A stretch of 64,000 bases of DNA from Acidiphilium multivorum AIU301 (GTDB lineage Bacteria; Pseudomonadota; Alphaproteobacteria; Acetobacterales; Acetobacteraceae), in contig NC_015186.1 of assembly GCF_000202835.1 (NCBI RefSeq), forward strand, positions 682,001 through 746,000. The letters are read 5' to 3'. Position 1 is the stretch's first letter, and each line of letters starts with the position of its first letter. Position numbers and translations under genes: made by a program. Below are positions 46,262 to 55,500 of the stretch, piece after piece. The notes under the pieces were generated by a model. It ran no database searches. It saw nothing but the letters and a program-made list of their open reading frames with translations, and was not told the origin of the DNA.

Positions 46262-49045
46262 TCATCGGGCCGCGAGCGTGATCATCGCGCCGCTGTCCCG
46301 CGTCGCCGTGACACATCCAGCGTCGGCCCCCCTGGTGCAATGTCTCGCGCCGAGTTGCGCAACCGCCCGCAGCGCATAGGTCCCCGCCGCCGCCCAGCCG
46401 GGGGACGTGACCGTGAAGGTCGCGCGAACCGCCTCTCCAGGCTGGATGCCTTCCCCTGCCGCGGAACCGATGGCGGAAACCCGCCATCCCGCCGGCGCGT
46501 CGAGCCTCAGCCGCACATGCCGGAGCGTCGCCTCGCCGCCGGCCGAGAGCGACACCTTCACCTTGACGGGCTGGCCGGGGATGGCCTGTTCCGGCGCCTC
46601 GACCAGCACATTCCGGGCGCCGACCGTCTGCGGCATCGGGAACGAAACGCGTTGCGCGAGATGGGCATCGTCGGCGGCATCGCCGAGATACAGCCGATAG
46701 GTGCCGGGCGAGGCCGTCCAGCCCGAGCCGTGCCACCACCAGGTCTGTCGCGGCGTCACCGTGAAGCGGAGACGCTTCGACTGCCCCGGAGCAAGCCGGA
46801 CGCGGCGGAAGCCGACGAGCTTGAGGGGCGCCTCGCCCGCGCTGCGCGGGAAGCGGAGATAGAGCTGGGCGACGTCGCTGCCGGCAACCTTGCCGGCATT
46901 CGTGACGAGGGCGGATACGACGACCGGGCGTGTCCCGTCGCCGGGGCCGGAGACGACCTTCAGGTCGCTGAACGCGAAATGCGTGTAGGAGAGGCCAAAC
47001 CCGAACGGGAACAGCGGCCTGACATGATGCGCCGAATACCAGCGATAGCCGACGTCGATTCCCTCGGAATAGTCGACCCTGCCGCCCGTGCCGGGAAAGC
47101 GCGCCACCGGCGCGGTCGGCATGTCGGCGAGGTGTGCGGGGAACGTGACCGGCAGGTGCCCGCCGGGATCGGCCTTGCCGAACAGGATCGCGGCCAGGGC
47201 CGTTCCGTTGGTCTCGCCCGGATACCACGCATCAACGACCGCGGCGACCTTGCCGAGCCAGGGCATGGCGACCGGCGCTCCGGCATCGATGACCACGACC
47301 GTGTGCGGATTTGCCGATGACACCGCCTCGATCAGTCGGTTCTGGGCGGATGGCAGGTCGAGATCGGGCCTGTCCGCCGCTTCCGACTCGGTGTCGTCCG
47401 CCACCACCACGATGGCGACGGCGGCCCGTCGCGCCGCCGCGACCGCGCGCGCGATATCGGGCCGCAGGGTCGATGGCGTGGCCCAGGTCAGGCGCGACGC
47501 GGCGCCGGTGACGCCGAGCCTGTACCGCTCGCCCTTCCGCAGTTGCACCGCGGCGGAATAGGTGGAAACCGGCGGCGTGCCGGGATCGCTCAGCAATTCC
47601 CTGCCATCGAGCGAGAGATCGGTGGGCGCATAGCAATGGCACGGGTTGGTGATGCCGAGCACGTAGGTGCCGGTCTCCGGCGCGGTGAGCACGGCCTGGA
47701 ACGAACCGTGCAGGGGCGTGGGCCGGAACGGACCCGAAAGCGCCGAGGGCGGGATCGGCGTCAGCGCCTTGTCGGCGGGCAATCCCGCCACGTAGTCGAC
47801 GTGGCGCGTCATCCCCGGCGCGTGATCGATGCCGGCGAGCGGCGGGACCGGCTGCATGGGCACCACGTTGGCGCTGCCGCCGCCGGCGTAGACAGGCTGG
47901 ATCGATGCGGCGGGCCCGATGACCGCGATCGTCCCGCCATGGCCCGGATCGAGCGGCAGGACGTTTCCATCATTCTTGAGCAGCACCGTCCCGGCTTCGG
48001 CGATCCGGGTCGCCGCCAGGCGATCCGCCCGGGTCGCGACGATGGCCGTGGTGCTGCCCTGGGGCGGATGATCGAACAGCCTGAAGCGGAACATTTCGGC
48101 GAGGATATGCCGCGTCATCGTCTCCGGCACGCTGCGGGCGAGCTTTCCGGCCGCGACCGCCTGCGTCAGCCGCGCGCCGAAATAGGTCGCGAAGGGCTGC
48201 TCCATATCGGCGCCGGCGGCCGCGTCGGCCGTTGCGTGAATGGCCTGATAGTCGGAGGTGACGAAGCCGCGGAATCCCCAGTCCGCGCGCAGCACGCCGG
48301 TCAGCAACGCCTTGTCGCCGCAACTCTCATGCCCCCCGATCGTCGCATAGCCGCACATGATCGAGGCCACATGGGCGCGCCGCACGGCGGCGCGAAAGGC
48401 GGGGAGGTAGATTTCATGCAGCGCGCGGGGCGAGACGATGACGTCGTCCTCCGGGGTGTTGCGATAGGTCTCCTGGTTGTAGACGGCGAAGTGCTTCACT
48501 TGCGCCATGACGCCGGTGGACTGGATGCCCCGGATCTCGGCAACGCCGATCCGGGCGGCCAGATAAGGGTCTTCCGAGAGGGATTCGAAAGACCGCCCCC
48601 AGCGCGGATCGCGATCGATGTTCACGGTCGGCCCGAGATCGACGGCGGTTCCCTTCGCCTTCTGCTCGGCGCCGATCACCGCCCCGTAGCGCCGCGCGAG
48701 CGACGGATCCCAGGTCGCGGCGAGCGCCACGCCGGCGGGCAGGGCCGTGACGCCGCCGAGCTTGTCGCCGACACCGGCTGGCCCATCCTCGAGACCCATG
48801 GGCGGAATGCAGAACCGCTTGAGTCCCCTGGTGTAGAACACGTAGGGTTCATGCGTTCCCGCTCCGGCAATCAGATCCGTCTCGTCGCCGGGCGTCAGGG
48901 CATGGAGCAGCAGCGCCGTGCGGCGTGCCGTCGAAAGATGGTCGTTGCGCCAGGCGCATCCCGCCGCTTGCGGGGCGGCATGGGCGGCGCGGACCGCCAC
49001 GATCGCCGAGAGGGACAGTAGAGCGGCAAGGGGCATCCGGCGCAT
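46262..49045 (-). CDS. glycoside hydrolase family 3 beta-glucosidase, secreted
   Basis: A 927-residue precursor with a Sec signal (cleavage probably after AHA, residue 23). The GH3 N-domain includes VNIDRDPRWGRSFESLSEDP, the VKHFAVYNQE block and the nucleophile Asp265 in GFVTSDYQ. A PA14-like insert (about 440-530, around FRPTPLHGSFQAVLTAPETGTYVLG) and the GH3 C-domain with WYPGETNGTALAAILFG follow. A fibronectin-like domain and a C-terminal NEW3-type domain (about 805-905) end the protein. It starts 9 nt after the bcsA stop and ends the cellulose operon, as bglxA does in acetic acid bacteria. Likely role: trimming cello-oligosaccharides. Confidence 0.9.
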   Translation of the reverse strand: MRRMPLAALLSLSAIVAVRAAHAAPQAAGCAWRNDHLSTARRTALLLHALTPGDETDLIAGAGTHEPYVFYTRGLKRFCIPPMGLEDGPAGVGDKLGGVTALPAGVALAATWDPSLARRYGAVIGAEQKAKGTAVDLGPTVNIDRDPRWGRSFESLSEDPYLAARIGVAEIRGIQSTGVMAQVKHFAVYNQETYRNTPEDDVIVSPRALHEIYLPAFRAAVRRAHVASIMCGYATIGGHESCGDKALLTGVLRADWGFRGFVTSDYQAIHATADAAAGADMEQPFATYFGARLTQAVAAGKLARSVPETMTRHILAEMFRFRLFDHPPQGSTTAIVATRADRLAATRIAEAGTVLLKNDGNVLPLDPGHGGTIAVIGPAASIQPVYAGGGSANVVPMQPVPPLAGIDHAPGMTRHVDYVAGLPADKALTPIPPSALSGPFRPTPLHGSFQAVLTAPETGTYVLGITNPCHCYAPTDLSLDGRELLSDPGTPPVSTYSAAVQLRKGERYRLGVTGAASRLTWATPSTLRPDIARAVAAARRAAVAIVVVADDTESEAADRPDLDLPSAQNRLIEAVSSANPHTVVVIDAGAPVAMPWLGKVAAVVDAWYPGETNGTALAAILFGKADPGGHLPVTFPAHLADMPTAPVARFPGTGGRVDYSEGIDVGYRWYSAHHVRPLFPFGFGLSYTHFAFSDLKVVSGPGDGTRPVVVSALVTNAGKVAGSDVAQLYLRFPRSAGEAPLKLVGFRRVRLAPGQSKRLRFTVTPRQTWWWHGSGWTASPGTYRLYLGDAADDAHLAQRVSFPMPQTVGARNVLVEAPEQAIPGQPVKVKVSLSAGGEATLRHVRLRLDAPAGWRVSAIGSAAGEGIQPGEAVRATFTVTSPGWAAAGTYALRAVAQLGARHCTRGADAGCVTATRDSGAMITLAAR

Positions 49046-49054
49046 CGGTTCATC

Positions 49055-51331
49055 CTATGACAAGGGGGCGAGGCGAGCCTTCTGGCCGCCGTTCTCCTCG
49101 GCCTGCCGGCTGCTGGCAAGCAGGGCCCGGCGCTGGCGCGACACCCGCAGCGTGATCGCGGCGTCGCGTGCGAGGATCCGGAAATGCCTCGCCGTACCGC
49201 GCAATCCGATGGCGAAGAGAAAGCCGAAGGCATACGCGATGCTCGTGCCCCGGTGCCGGAGGGCGGCGTTGCGGACGAGCAGCTCGCTGTCGCCGAACGC
49301 CCGGTCCACCGCGGCCCGCGCCTCGGCGACACCATCGGATACGTATTGCAGCCCGATGATGCTGTTGCGTGCGCCATCCTTGCGGTGCCGCACCACCGCG
49401 GGAAGCCCGCCGCGCAGGCCCGGAACGTGCAGGCGCACACGGTCTCCGGGCTGCGGGCCCTCCGTTCCGGCGGCAAGGACCAACCCGGCGCCGCCGCGGC
49501 CGAGGTCGTGCAACGCCGCCTCGACCCAGCCGCCGCCGTCGCGATGCATCCAGGCCGGCCCCTTGCAGCCGATGCGCGGCATCGTGCGCGTCTGGCGCCG
49601 TTCCGCCAGCGCGCCGATCACGCCGAGCAGGGCGATCATGTCGAGCACGACCCAGAACACGACGAAGATCAGCGCCCAGCGCAGCTGCGGCTGGGTCACG
49701 ATGCGCCAGAGCCCGATACCGAGGGAGGCGCAGGCCAGGGCAAACAGCCAGTAGAAAGGCCAGGACAGGCCGGAGATGAAATCCTTGTCCAGCATTTCGC
49801 CCTTCGGCGTGACCTTGAATTTCGGCGCGCGCGGCCGCCGCAGCACCGAGACCAGGGCCGCCGAAAGAAAGACGGTCTGCGCCGTCTCGTAGACCTGGGA
49901 AATGAACGGCCAGCGCACGCGCCCGTAGAAATACTGGCTGTTGACCAGCGCCGCGAGGTAGTAGGGCAGGGCATAGACCAGCAACTGGCGTGGCGTGGTC
50001 GCCGCGACGTTGAACCCGAAGAACAGGAACAGCGGCGGCATCAGCAGGAGGATGCTCCGCGAGATCGGGAACAGCCAGTAGAAGGCGAAGTTGGTGAACA
50101 GCAGCCGCTGCATGAAGGTCAGGCCCGATTTCAGCCAGACATTGTCGAGCATGAAGATCTGCATCATGCCCTGCGCCCAGCGCACCCGCTGGAGGATGAA
50201 GCCGGAGAACGTTTCCGGCTGCAGGCCGGAGACCATCGGCCGGTTGTAGAACGCCGTCCGGTAGCCGCGGCACATCGCCTTCACGGTGGTTTCCGCGTCC
50301 TCGGTGATCGACTTGCCCGAGATCCCCCCGATCTCGTCGAGGACATGGCGCCGCAGGACGGCCGCAGAGCCGCAGAAGAACGCCGCCCCCCAGAAATCGA
50401 GGCCGGGCTGCATCACATGGTAGAAGAGCTCGTTTTCGGCCGGCATCACCTCGAAGGTCGAAAGATTGCGCTCGATCGGATCGGGCGTCACGAAATTGTG
50501 CGGCGTCTGGAGCAGGAACAGTTTCGGATCGGCCTGGAAGAACCCGACGGTGCGCGAAAGGAAGTCCCGCGTCGGCACGTGGTCGCAATCCAGAACGAGA
50601 ATCAGCTCGCCGTCGATCTGGCCGAGCGCGTGATTGATGTTGCCGGCCTTGGCGTGAACGTTTTCCGGCCGCGTGAGATAGATCGCGCCGAATTTCCGCG
50701 CGATCTCGCGCAGCGTCTCCGCCCGCCGCGCCGCCTCCCGTCCGGCGGCGCCCGGCTTCGCGCGCTTCGCATCCGTGCCGCCATCGTCGAGGATGTAGAC
50801 CCTGAACCTCGAAGCGGGATAGTCGATCTGCGTTGCCGCGATCACCGTGGTTTCGACGATCTCGGGATCCTCGTTGTAGGTGGGGATGAGGATGTCCACG
50901 GTGGGGCAGGACGCGGGGTCGAGCGTGAAATGCTGAGGCGTCCTGTCGAGAGGCAGCACGTTGATGATCTGCCCCATGATGGCCGAGCCGATGCCGTGCA
51001 GTTCGGCGAGCACGAGAAGAATGCCGAGGGCGATGTTGATCGTGCCGAACCCGAACGGCAGCGTGTCGGTCAGCCGCCAGTCCAGATAACGGCACGTCAG
51101 CAGGATGGTCAGGGCGCTGATGGAGATGCGCACGATCGGCCGCTTGCGCCGGCTCCGGCATCCGCCATCGAGATTGTAGAGGATCAGCAGCAGGCCGAAG
51201 ACGACGCCCTGTTCGATATCGGGCAGGGGCCCCGTCGTGGGCAGCAGCGTGGCGGCGATGAGCACGAAGCCCACGGCTGAGGCGACGATGAAGGTGAGGC
51301 CATTGGTCAACGCGGGGAGATGGCGCATCAT
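49055..51331 (-). CDS. bcsA: cellulose synthase catalytic subunit
   Basis: The 758-residue inner-membrane GT2 enzyme has N-terminal helices, then the cytoplasmic transferase with DD at 182-183, DCD at 248-250, TED at 343-345 and QRVRW at 381-385. These are the complete catalytic set for beta-1,4-glucan polymerisation from UDP-glucose. More helices form the translocation channel. A C-terminal PilZ domain binds c-di-GMP: RxxxR is present at 578-582, but DxSxxG reads DLGRGG (609-614), with Gly for Ser. ATG 51331 overlaps the bcsZ stop (ATGA); the frame is open upstream to 51847 only as antisense-like read-through within bcsZ. Confidence 0.94.
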   Translation of the reverse strand: MMRHLPALTNGLTFIVASAVGFVLIAATLLPTTGPLPDIEQGVVFGLLLILYNLDGGCRSRRKRPIVRISISALTILLTCRYLDWRLTDTLPFGFGTINIALGILLVLAELHGIGSAIMGQIINVLPLDRTPQHFTLDPASCPTVDILIPTYNEDPEIVETTVIAATQIDYPASRFRVYILDDGGTDAKRAKPGAAGREAARRAETLREIARKFGAIYLTRPENVHAKAGNINHALGQIDGELILVLDCDHVPTRDFLSRTVGFFQADPKLFLLQTPHNFVTPDPIERNLSTFEVMPAENELFYHVMQPGLDFWGAAFFCGSAAVLRRHVLDEIGGISGKSITEDAETTVKAMCRGYRTAFYNRPMVSGLQPETFSGFILQRVRWAQGMMQIFMLDNVWLKSGLTFMQRLLFTNFAFYWLFPISRSILLLMPPLFLFFGFNVAATTPRQLLVYALPYYLAALVNSQYFYGRVRWPFISQVYETAQTVFLSAALVSVLRRPRAPKFKVTPKGEMLDKDFISGLSWPFYWLFALACASLGIGLWRIVTQPQLRWALIFVVFWVVLDMIALLGVIGALAERRQTRTMPRIGCKGPAWMHRDGGGWVEAALHDLGRGGAGLVLAAGTEGPQPGDRVRLHVPGLRGGLPAVVRHRKDGARNSIIGLQYVSDGVAEARAAVDRAFGDSELLVRNAALRHRGTSIAYAFGFLFAIGLRGTARHFRILARDAAITLRVSRQRRALLASSRQAEENGGQKARLAPLS

Positions 51332-52458
51332 GACGTGATCAGACCTCCTTGCTTGTCGAAGCGGATGCTTCCCGAAAGTCCGCCAAGTCCGAACAGGATC
51401 AGGTTTTCCGAGTAATAGTCGGCGGGCTGGCCGAACAGGCCGCTGGTCTCCCGCTGGGCCAGCACGCGGCCGAGCTGCTGGTGGAGCAGCCGGTGGCGCC
51501 CGAGTGCCGCGAGGTAGGGCAGCAGCGCCGCGGAAAACCCGATCCCGCCCGTCCCGTGCGTCGCCTGGCTCGCGAGATCGACGCTCTGCGGCGGCGCGCG
51601 GTGGGTGGCCAGATATCGGGCCATGCCCTTCAGCGAGGCGAGAACGGTCGCGCTCCCCTCCGTTTCCGGCGCGGTCAGGCCCGCCCAGAGATAGCACCGG
51701 ATCGCATCGAACGATCCGGTGCCGGTCTCCGGCAGGCCCGCCGGCGGCGAGGCGGGGGCTTGCGGCGCCCAGGCCCAGTCGGGGGCGAATCCGTTGCGGC
51801 AGATCGTCGTCATCAGCCGTGGCAGCGTGGCCGCGATCGCCTGCCATTTCGGCAGGTTGGTCGCGCGCGCGATGCCGCGGGCCAGAAACAGCGGCGTATA
51901 ACTCGGATCGACGATGACGGGCGGCGTGTCCGGAAAATCGGAGGCGCCGGGTATCAGGACCCGGCCAAATCCGTTGATCGCCACGCTCTCGTCATCGGCG
52001 ATGCGCGTCGCCAGCTTGTGCCCCTCGGCGCCGAGATTGTGATCCTTCCAGATCCGGGCGGCCTCGAGCAGCGAATAGGCCATCCACGCATCCGCGTCCG
52101 CCGCCGAGTTGGCGCCGATCACCCCCCATTTGCCGCCGTGCAGCCCCCATTTCCACGCCGCGAGCACTTCCCCGAGGCGCCCGCCCGCCATGTTCGTGTT
52201 CGTCCAGTTCAGGATGCGGCGGAACGTCGCGCGGTCGCCGGCGACGAGACTGAGGAACATGCCATAGGACTGCCCCTCCGAAGTGCTGAATCCCTTGTTG
52301 GCGGAATAGTCGATGACCCGCCCCTGGCCGTCGATGAATCCGTGCCGGTAGCCGCGCCAGGACGATTGCCACAGCTCCCGCGCCATCATCACCGGGCCGC
52401 CCGTGAGCGCGGCCGCGCCGAGAAGACCGAGAAAATTGCGTCTCGCCATGTCGGTCAT
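51328..52458 (-). CDS. bcsZ: cellulose-operon endoglucanase, GH8
   Basis: A 376-residue GH8 enzyme with general acid Glu61 in STSEGQSYGMFLSL and Asp residues in NSAADADAWMAYSLLEA (121-123). It cleaves beta-1,4-glucan in the periplasm and is needed for proper cellulose export in other species. The N-terminus ARRNFLGLLGAAALTGGP carries a twin-arginine-like motif, suggesting Tat rather than Sec export. It begins 4 nt after bcsS and overlaps bcsA by 4 nt. Confidence 0.92.
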   Translation of the reverse strand: MTDMARRNFLGLLGAAALTGGPVMMARELWQSSWRGYRHGFIDGQGRVIDYSANKGFSTSEGQSYGMFLSLVAGDRATFRRILNWTNTNMAGGRLGEVLAAWKWGLHGGKWGVIGANSAADADAWMAYSLLEAARIWKDHNLGAEGHKLATRIADDESVAINGFGRVLIPGASDFPDTPPVIVDPSYTPLFLARGIARATNLPKWQAIAATLPRLMTTICRNGFAPDWAWAPQAPASPPAGLPETGTGSFDAIRCYLWAGLTAPETEGSATVLASLKGMARYLATHRAPPQSVDLASQATHGTGGIGFSAALLPYLAALGRHRLLHQQLGRVLAQRETSGLFGQPADYYSENLILFGLGGLSGSIRFDKQGGLITS

Positions 52459-52462
52459 GCGA

Positions 52463-53197
52463 TTACCGGAACGGCACGCTGAGATTCAGGGCGACATACG
52501 GGTGATACGGACCCGGAAGGTTCGTCGTCGCGCCGGCGGACAGATCGACATCGAGGGAACTGGTCAGCTTGTCGGCAACGCGCAGCGCGAAGGTGCGGGA
52601 ACGATAGTTGATGCCGCCGCCGAAATCGGCCTCGGGCCCGATCGCGATCGAGGGCGAAACCGGCACCAGCAGGTAGGCGCTGCTCCAGTAGCTCCGCATG
52701 CCGGTCAGGTAGCCGCCGTTCACGGTTGCCGTGGCCCCGGCCGGAAGCTTGAGCTGGGCATAGATTTCCGGCTCCGCGAACCACTGGCCGCCGTGGAACG
52801 ATCCCTTCGGCGCATAGGGCGTCACGGTGGTATTCGAATACCCGCCGGCTACCGAAAGGCTCAGGTTGAAATCCGGCTCGTCCCAGGCGTGGCCGATGGC
52901 GACACTCGCGGACGGCTCGCTTCCGGTGAAGCTCTGCCCGTTCTTCTGGAAGGTGTAGCGGTTCCAGCCGGCGAACGGCGAGACGAAGAACCCCTTGCCC
53001 AGCGTTCCGCCCGGCAATGGCAGGATCGCGCCGAGATACGCGCTCTGCGACGAGTTGGCATACTGGCCGCCGGCGATGAACAGGTTCGTGTGCGGGGCGG
53101 CCCGCGCGGTTGCGGTGATCGCGATGGTCGAGATGCAGGTGACGATCCCGGCCCTGGTCGCGCGCCGCGCGGTGCGGCGCAAACTTGCGGATTTCAT
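52463..53197 (-). CDS. bcsS: cellulose biosynthesis protein BcsS, outer-membrane beta-barrel
   Basis: A 244-residue protein with a basic N-terminus and signal peptide (to about ARA, residue 34). It then shows alternating amphipathic strands rich in Gly, Tyr and Phe (FIAGGQYANSSQSAYLGA, FFVSPFAGWNRYTF, YLTGMRSYWSSAYLLVPV) and ends in Phe-Arg, all typical of an outer-membrane barrel. It resembles the BcsS family found in alphaproteobacterial cellulose loci. The operon lacks the TPR porin BcsC, so BcsS is a candidate for the outer-membrane role. ATG 53197 overlaps the bcsB stop (ATGA), with AGGAG upstream. Confidence 0.75.
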   Translation of the reverse strand: MKSASLRRTARRATRAGIVTCISTIAITATARAAPHTNLFIAGGQYANSSQSAYLGAILPLPGGTLGKGFFVSPFAGWNRYTFQKNGQSFTGSEPSASVAIGHAWDEPDFNLSLSVAGGYSNTTVTPYAPKGSFHGGQWFAEPEIYAQLKLPAGATATVNGGYLTGMRSYWSSAYLLVPVSPSIAIGPEADFGGGINYRSRTFALRVADKLTSSLDVDLSAGATTNLPGPYHPYVALNLSVPFR

Positions 53198-55500
53198 CGC
53201 TCGTCGACTCCTTTTACTGAGGGGTGCAGCCGCCGCCGCCTGAGCGTCACGAAGGTCCGGACCAGCAGGATCAGGATCACCAGCGTGCCAAGCACGGCCA
53301 ATACGGTGGTCAGGGGATTGCGTGTGGCGAGGAAGCCGAGCCGCGCGGAAGGCCCGATCGGCACGTTCTCCGCCGGCAGGACCTGCAACTCGCTCTTGGC
53401 CGGCGCGACCACGATCGCCTGGCCGGAAATCTGCCGCCATGTCGCGGTGTGGACCAGCTTGCCCATCGCCTGCGCCAGCCCGGCATCGCTCTTCGCCGTC
53501 AGCACGATGGCGGGAGCGAGCCGCCCCGGCGCATCGGGCACCGCGGGAGCGTCGGCGACCGCCATGATCGCGGCATTGCCGAAGCCCTGCACCGTCGCGT
53601 CGGCGGCCTGGCCGTGGCCGGTCTTGCCGGTGGGCGCGCTTTCGGCCCTGTTGCCGAAGATGCGGCCCAGCCACGCGGTCACGTCGTCCAGGTCCGCCGC
53701 GTCGGGAACATGCGGCGTCCGGCCGGAGGGCTCCTTCACGGCGGGCGAGCCGCCCACGAGCGATATGCCGCTCGCCGACAGAAGTTGCTCCGGCAGCCGC
53801 GAGACCGCGCCGACGACCAGCACCCCCGGCTTCGCGGCGGGGTGGGGTTCAAGCACGAGGTTCAGCGGCTGATCCGGCGTGACCTGGGCCAGCTTCGCAC
53901 CGAGGGTGGCGGCGGCGGAGATCGCCGCCGGAGAGGGAGAGGCGATCGCGATCGTGCGCAGGGGATACACGCCCGTGGTCATCGCCGCGAGATCGTCCTT
54001 GTCGACCGGCGCGCCGCCGATGATGGTCAGGTGGCTGTCCGAGAACACCGTCACCGCCAGGTTGTGACCGAAATCATTGGCGACGCAGGCAGAGGCCGCC
54101 GCGTGCTGCATGTGAAAGACCGGCTTCAGCACCAGGCGGTTCCGCCCCACCTTCAGGGCATCCTGCGGAACCAGCAGCTTGTAATCGGGATAGGTGCCGC
54201 CATCGGGATTGGTCAGCGGAATCGTGTTGACCATTTTCCCGTTGACCAGCGCCTGGATCATCGACCCCGCCCCGCCACCGGCCGAATAGGCCATGTGGAG
54301 ATACAGGATCGCGTGGCTGTCCCAGTTGGGATTCCAGAATGTCACCGGCGCGAACTGGCTGCTGCGGCCGTGTTCGGTCTGTGTCGGCAGGCCGGTGGCG
54401 CGGAAGCTGATATCGGTCGGGCTGGCTGCCGGCGCGTGCGGGCTCTGCATGTGGCCGGTGGCGGCCGGAATGCGGATGACGGCGCTCTGTTCGTTCGGCC
54501 AGACCGTTCCGGGCCGCCCGATCAGCCGGGCCGCGCCGGTAAGGGCGCGGGGCGTTTCCGCGGCAATGGTCATCACGACCCCACCGACCGGATTGCGGGC
54601 GATCGACAGCGTCGCGGCGTCGAGCCCGCTGCCGGCGGCCGCTCCGTTCTCCAGCTTGAGGATGATCACGGTCGCGGCCGATGTCTGCGCCACGGCCTTG
54701 CCGACCCGGTCGAGCGGCCGCGCGACGAAGGACACCGCGCGCATCGCGTCGGCCCGCGCCACCGACCGCGCGATCGCCATGATCGGTTCCGGCGCGCGCG
54801 CGAGCGCGGGATCGTAGAGGACGAATATGTGGGACGTATCCGGCTGCCACGACATGAAGCTCGACTTCAGGCTGGCGAGGGTGAGGGGAACCGAGTCCCG
54901 CCGGTAGCTCATCGACAGTTGCGACTTCGGCGAAATCCGTGTCCACAGCGCGGGGTCATCGAACGCCTCGCAGCCCTGCGCCGCCTTTTGCGTGACCGAC
55001 AGGGTGAGCTGGTTCGTTCCATCCCGCAGATCGCCGGGTGGAATGCCGATGGTCCGGTCGATCGTCGGCGACGAGCCGTCGAGCGGGATCTGTTTCAGCG
55101 GCGAGCCGTTCAGCAGCACCAGCAATTGCGAGGCGCCACCGATCAGCGATGCGGAATTGGTGCCGAGAAGATGCAGCTCGGCGGCCGAAACCTCCCGATG
55201 ATCGGCCACCTGGAACGTGATGTCGCCCGAAGCCGAGCGTCCCTTCAGGACGATCGGGGCCCGATCGCGGTCATACCAGGCCAGCGGATGGGAAATCGCC
55301 GTCGCGGGAATGCCTGCCCCGGACCGGACCTCGCTCTGGCGGTGTTCGAGGCGCGCCTGAGCGGGTTGGCAGCAGAGTGGCAGCGCCAGCGCCAGTCCGG
55401 CAGCCCAGCGTGCGGGCTGGAAGCGGGCAGGCAGCCCATGACCGGGCCGATCTGGGCAGGGCATGTGTCGAGACTGTGGGTCTTTTGAATGTCCGTCCAT
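53194..55500 (-). CDS. bcsB: cellulose synthase periplasmic subunit BcsB
   Basis: A large (about 768-residue) protein with an N-terminal signal (RWAAGLALALPLCCQPAQA), two repeats of carbohydrate-binding and flavodoxin-like domains, and a C-terminal membrane anchor (LTTVLAVLGTLVILILLVRTFVTL). BcsB characteristics include LLVLLNGSPLKQIPLDG, GTNQLTLSV..GCEAFDDPALWTRI, and in the second half MIQALVNGKMVNTIPL with CVANDFGHNLAV. It guides nascent glucan across the periplasm with BcsA. Here it is the first gene, not downstream of bcsA. The start is uncertain (ATG 55500 or 55464). Confidence 0.9.
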   Translation of the reverse strand: MDGHSKDPQSRHMPCPDRPGHGLPARFQPARWAAGLALALPLCCQPAQARLEHRQSEVRSGAGIPATAISHPLAWYDRDRAPIVLKGRSASGDITFQVADHREVSAAELHLLGTNSASLIGGASQLLVLLNGSPLKQIPLDGSSPTIDRTIGIPPGDLRDGTNQLTLSVTQKAAQGCEAFDDPALWTRISPKSQLSMSYRRDSVPLTLASLKSSFMSWQPDTSHIFVLYDPALARAPEPIMAIARSVARADAMRAVSFVARPLDRVGKAVAQTSAATVIILKLENGAAAGSGLDAATLSIARNPVGGVVMTIAAETPRALTGAARLIGRPGTVWPNEQSAVIRIPAATGHMQSPHAPAASPTDISFRATGLPTQTEHGRSSQFAPVTFWNPNWDSHAILYLHMAYSAGGGAGSMIQALVNGKMVNTIPLTNPDGGTYPDYKLLVPQDALKVGRNRLVLKPVFHMQHAAASACVANDFGHNLAVTVFSDSHLTIIGGAPVDKDDLAAMTTGVYPLRTIAIASPSPAAISAAATLGAKLAQVTPDQPLNLVLEPHPAAKPGVLVVGAVSRLPEQLLSASGISLVGGSPAVKEPSGRTPHVPDAADLDDVTAWLGRIFGNRAESAPTGKTGHGQAADATVQGFGNAAIMAVADAPAVPDAPGRLAPAIVLTAKSDAGLAQAMGKLVHTATWRQISGQAIVVAPAKSELQVLPAENVPIGPSARLGFLATRNPLTTVLAVLGTLVILILLVRTFVTLRRRRLHPSVKGVDER

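Noticed and set aside
49184-51280. 698-residue rightward frame opposite bcsA
   Set aside because: bcsA has all catalytic motifs on the minus strand; this frame is charged low-complexity.
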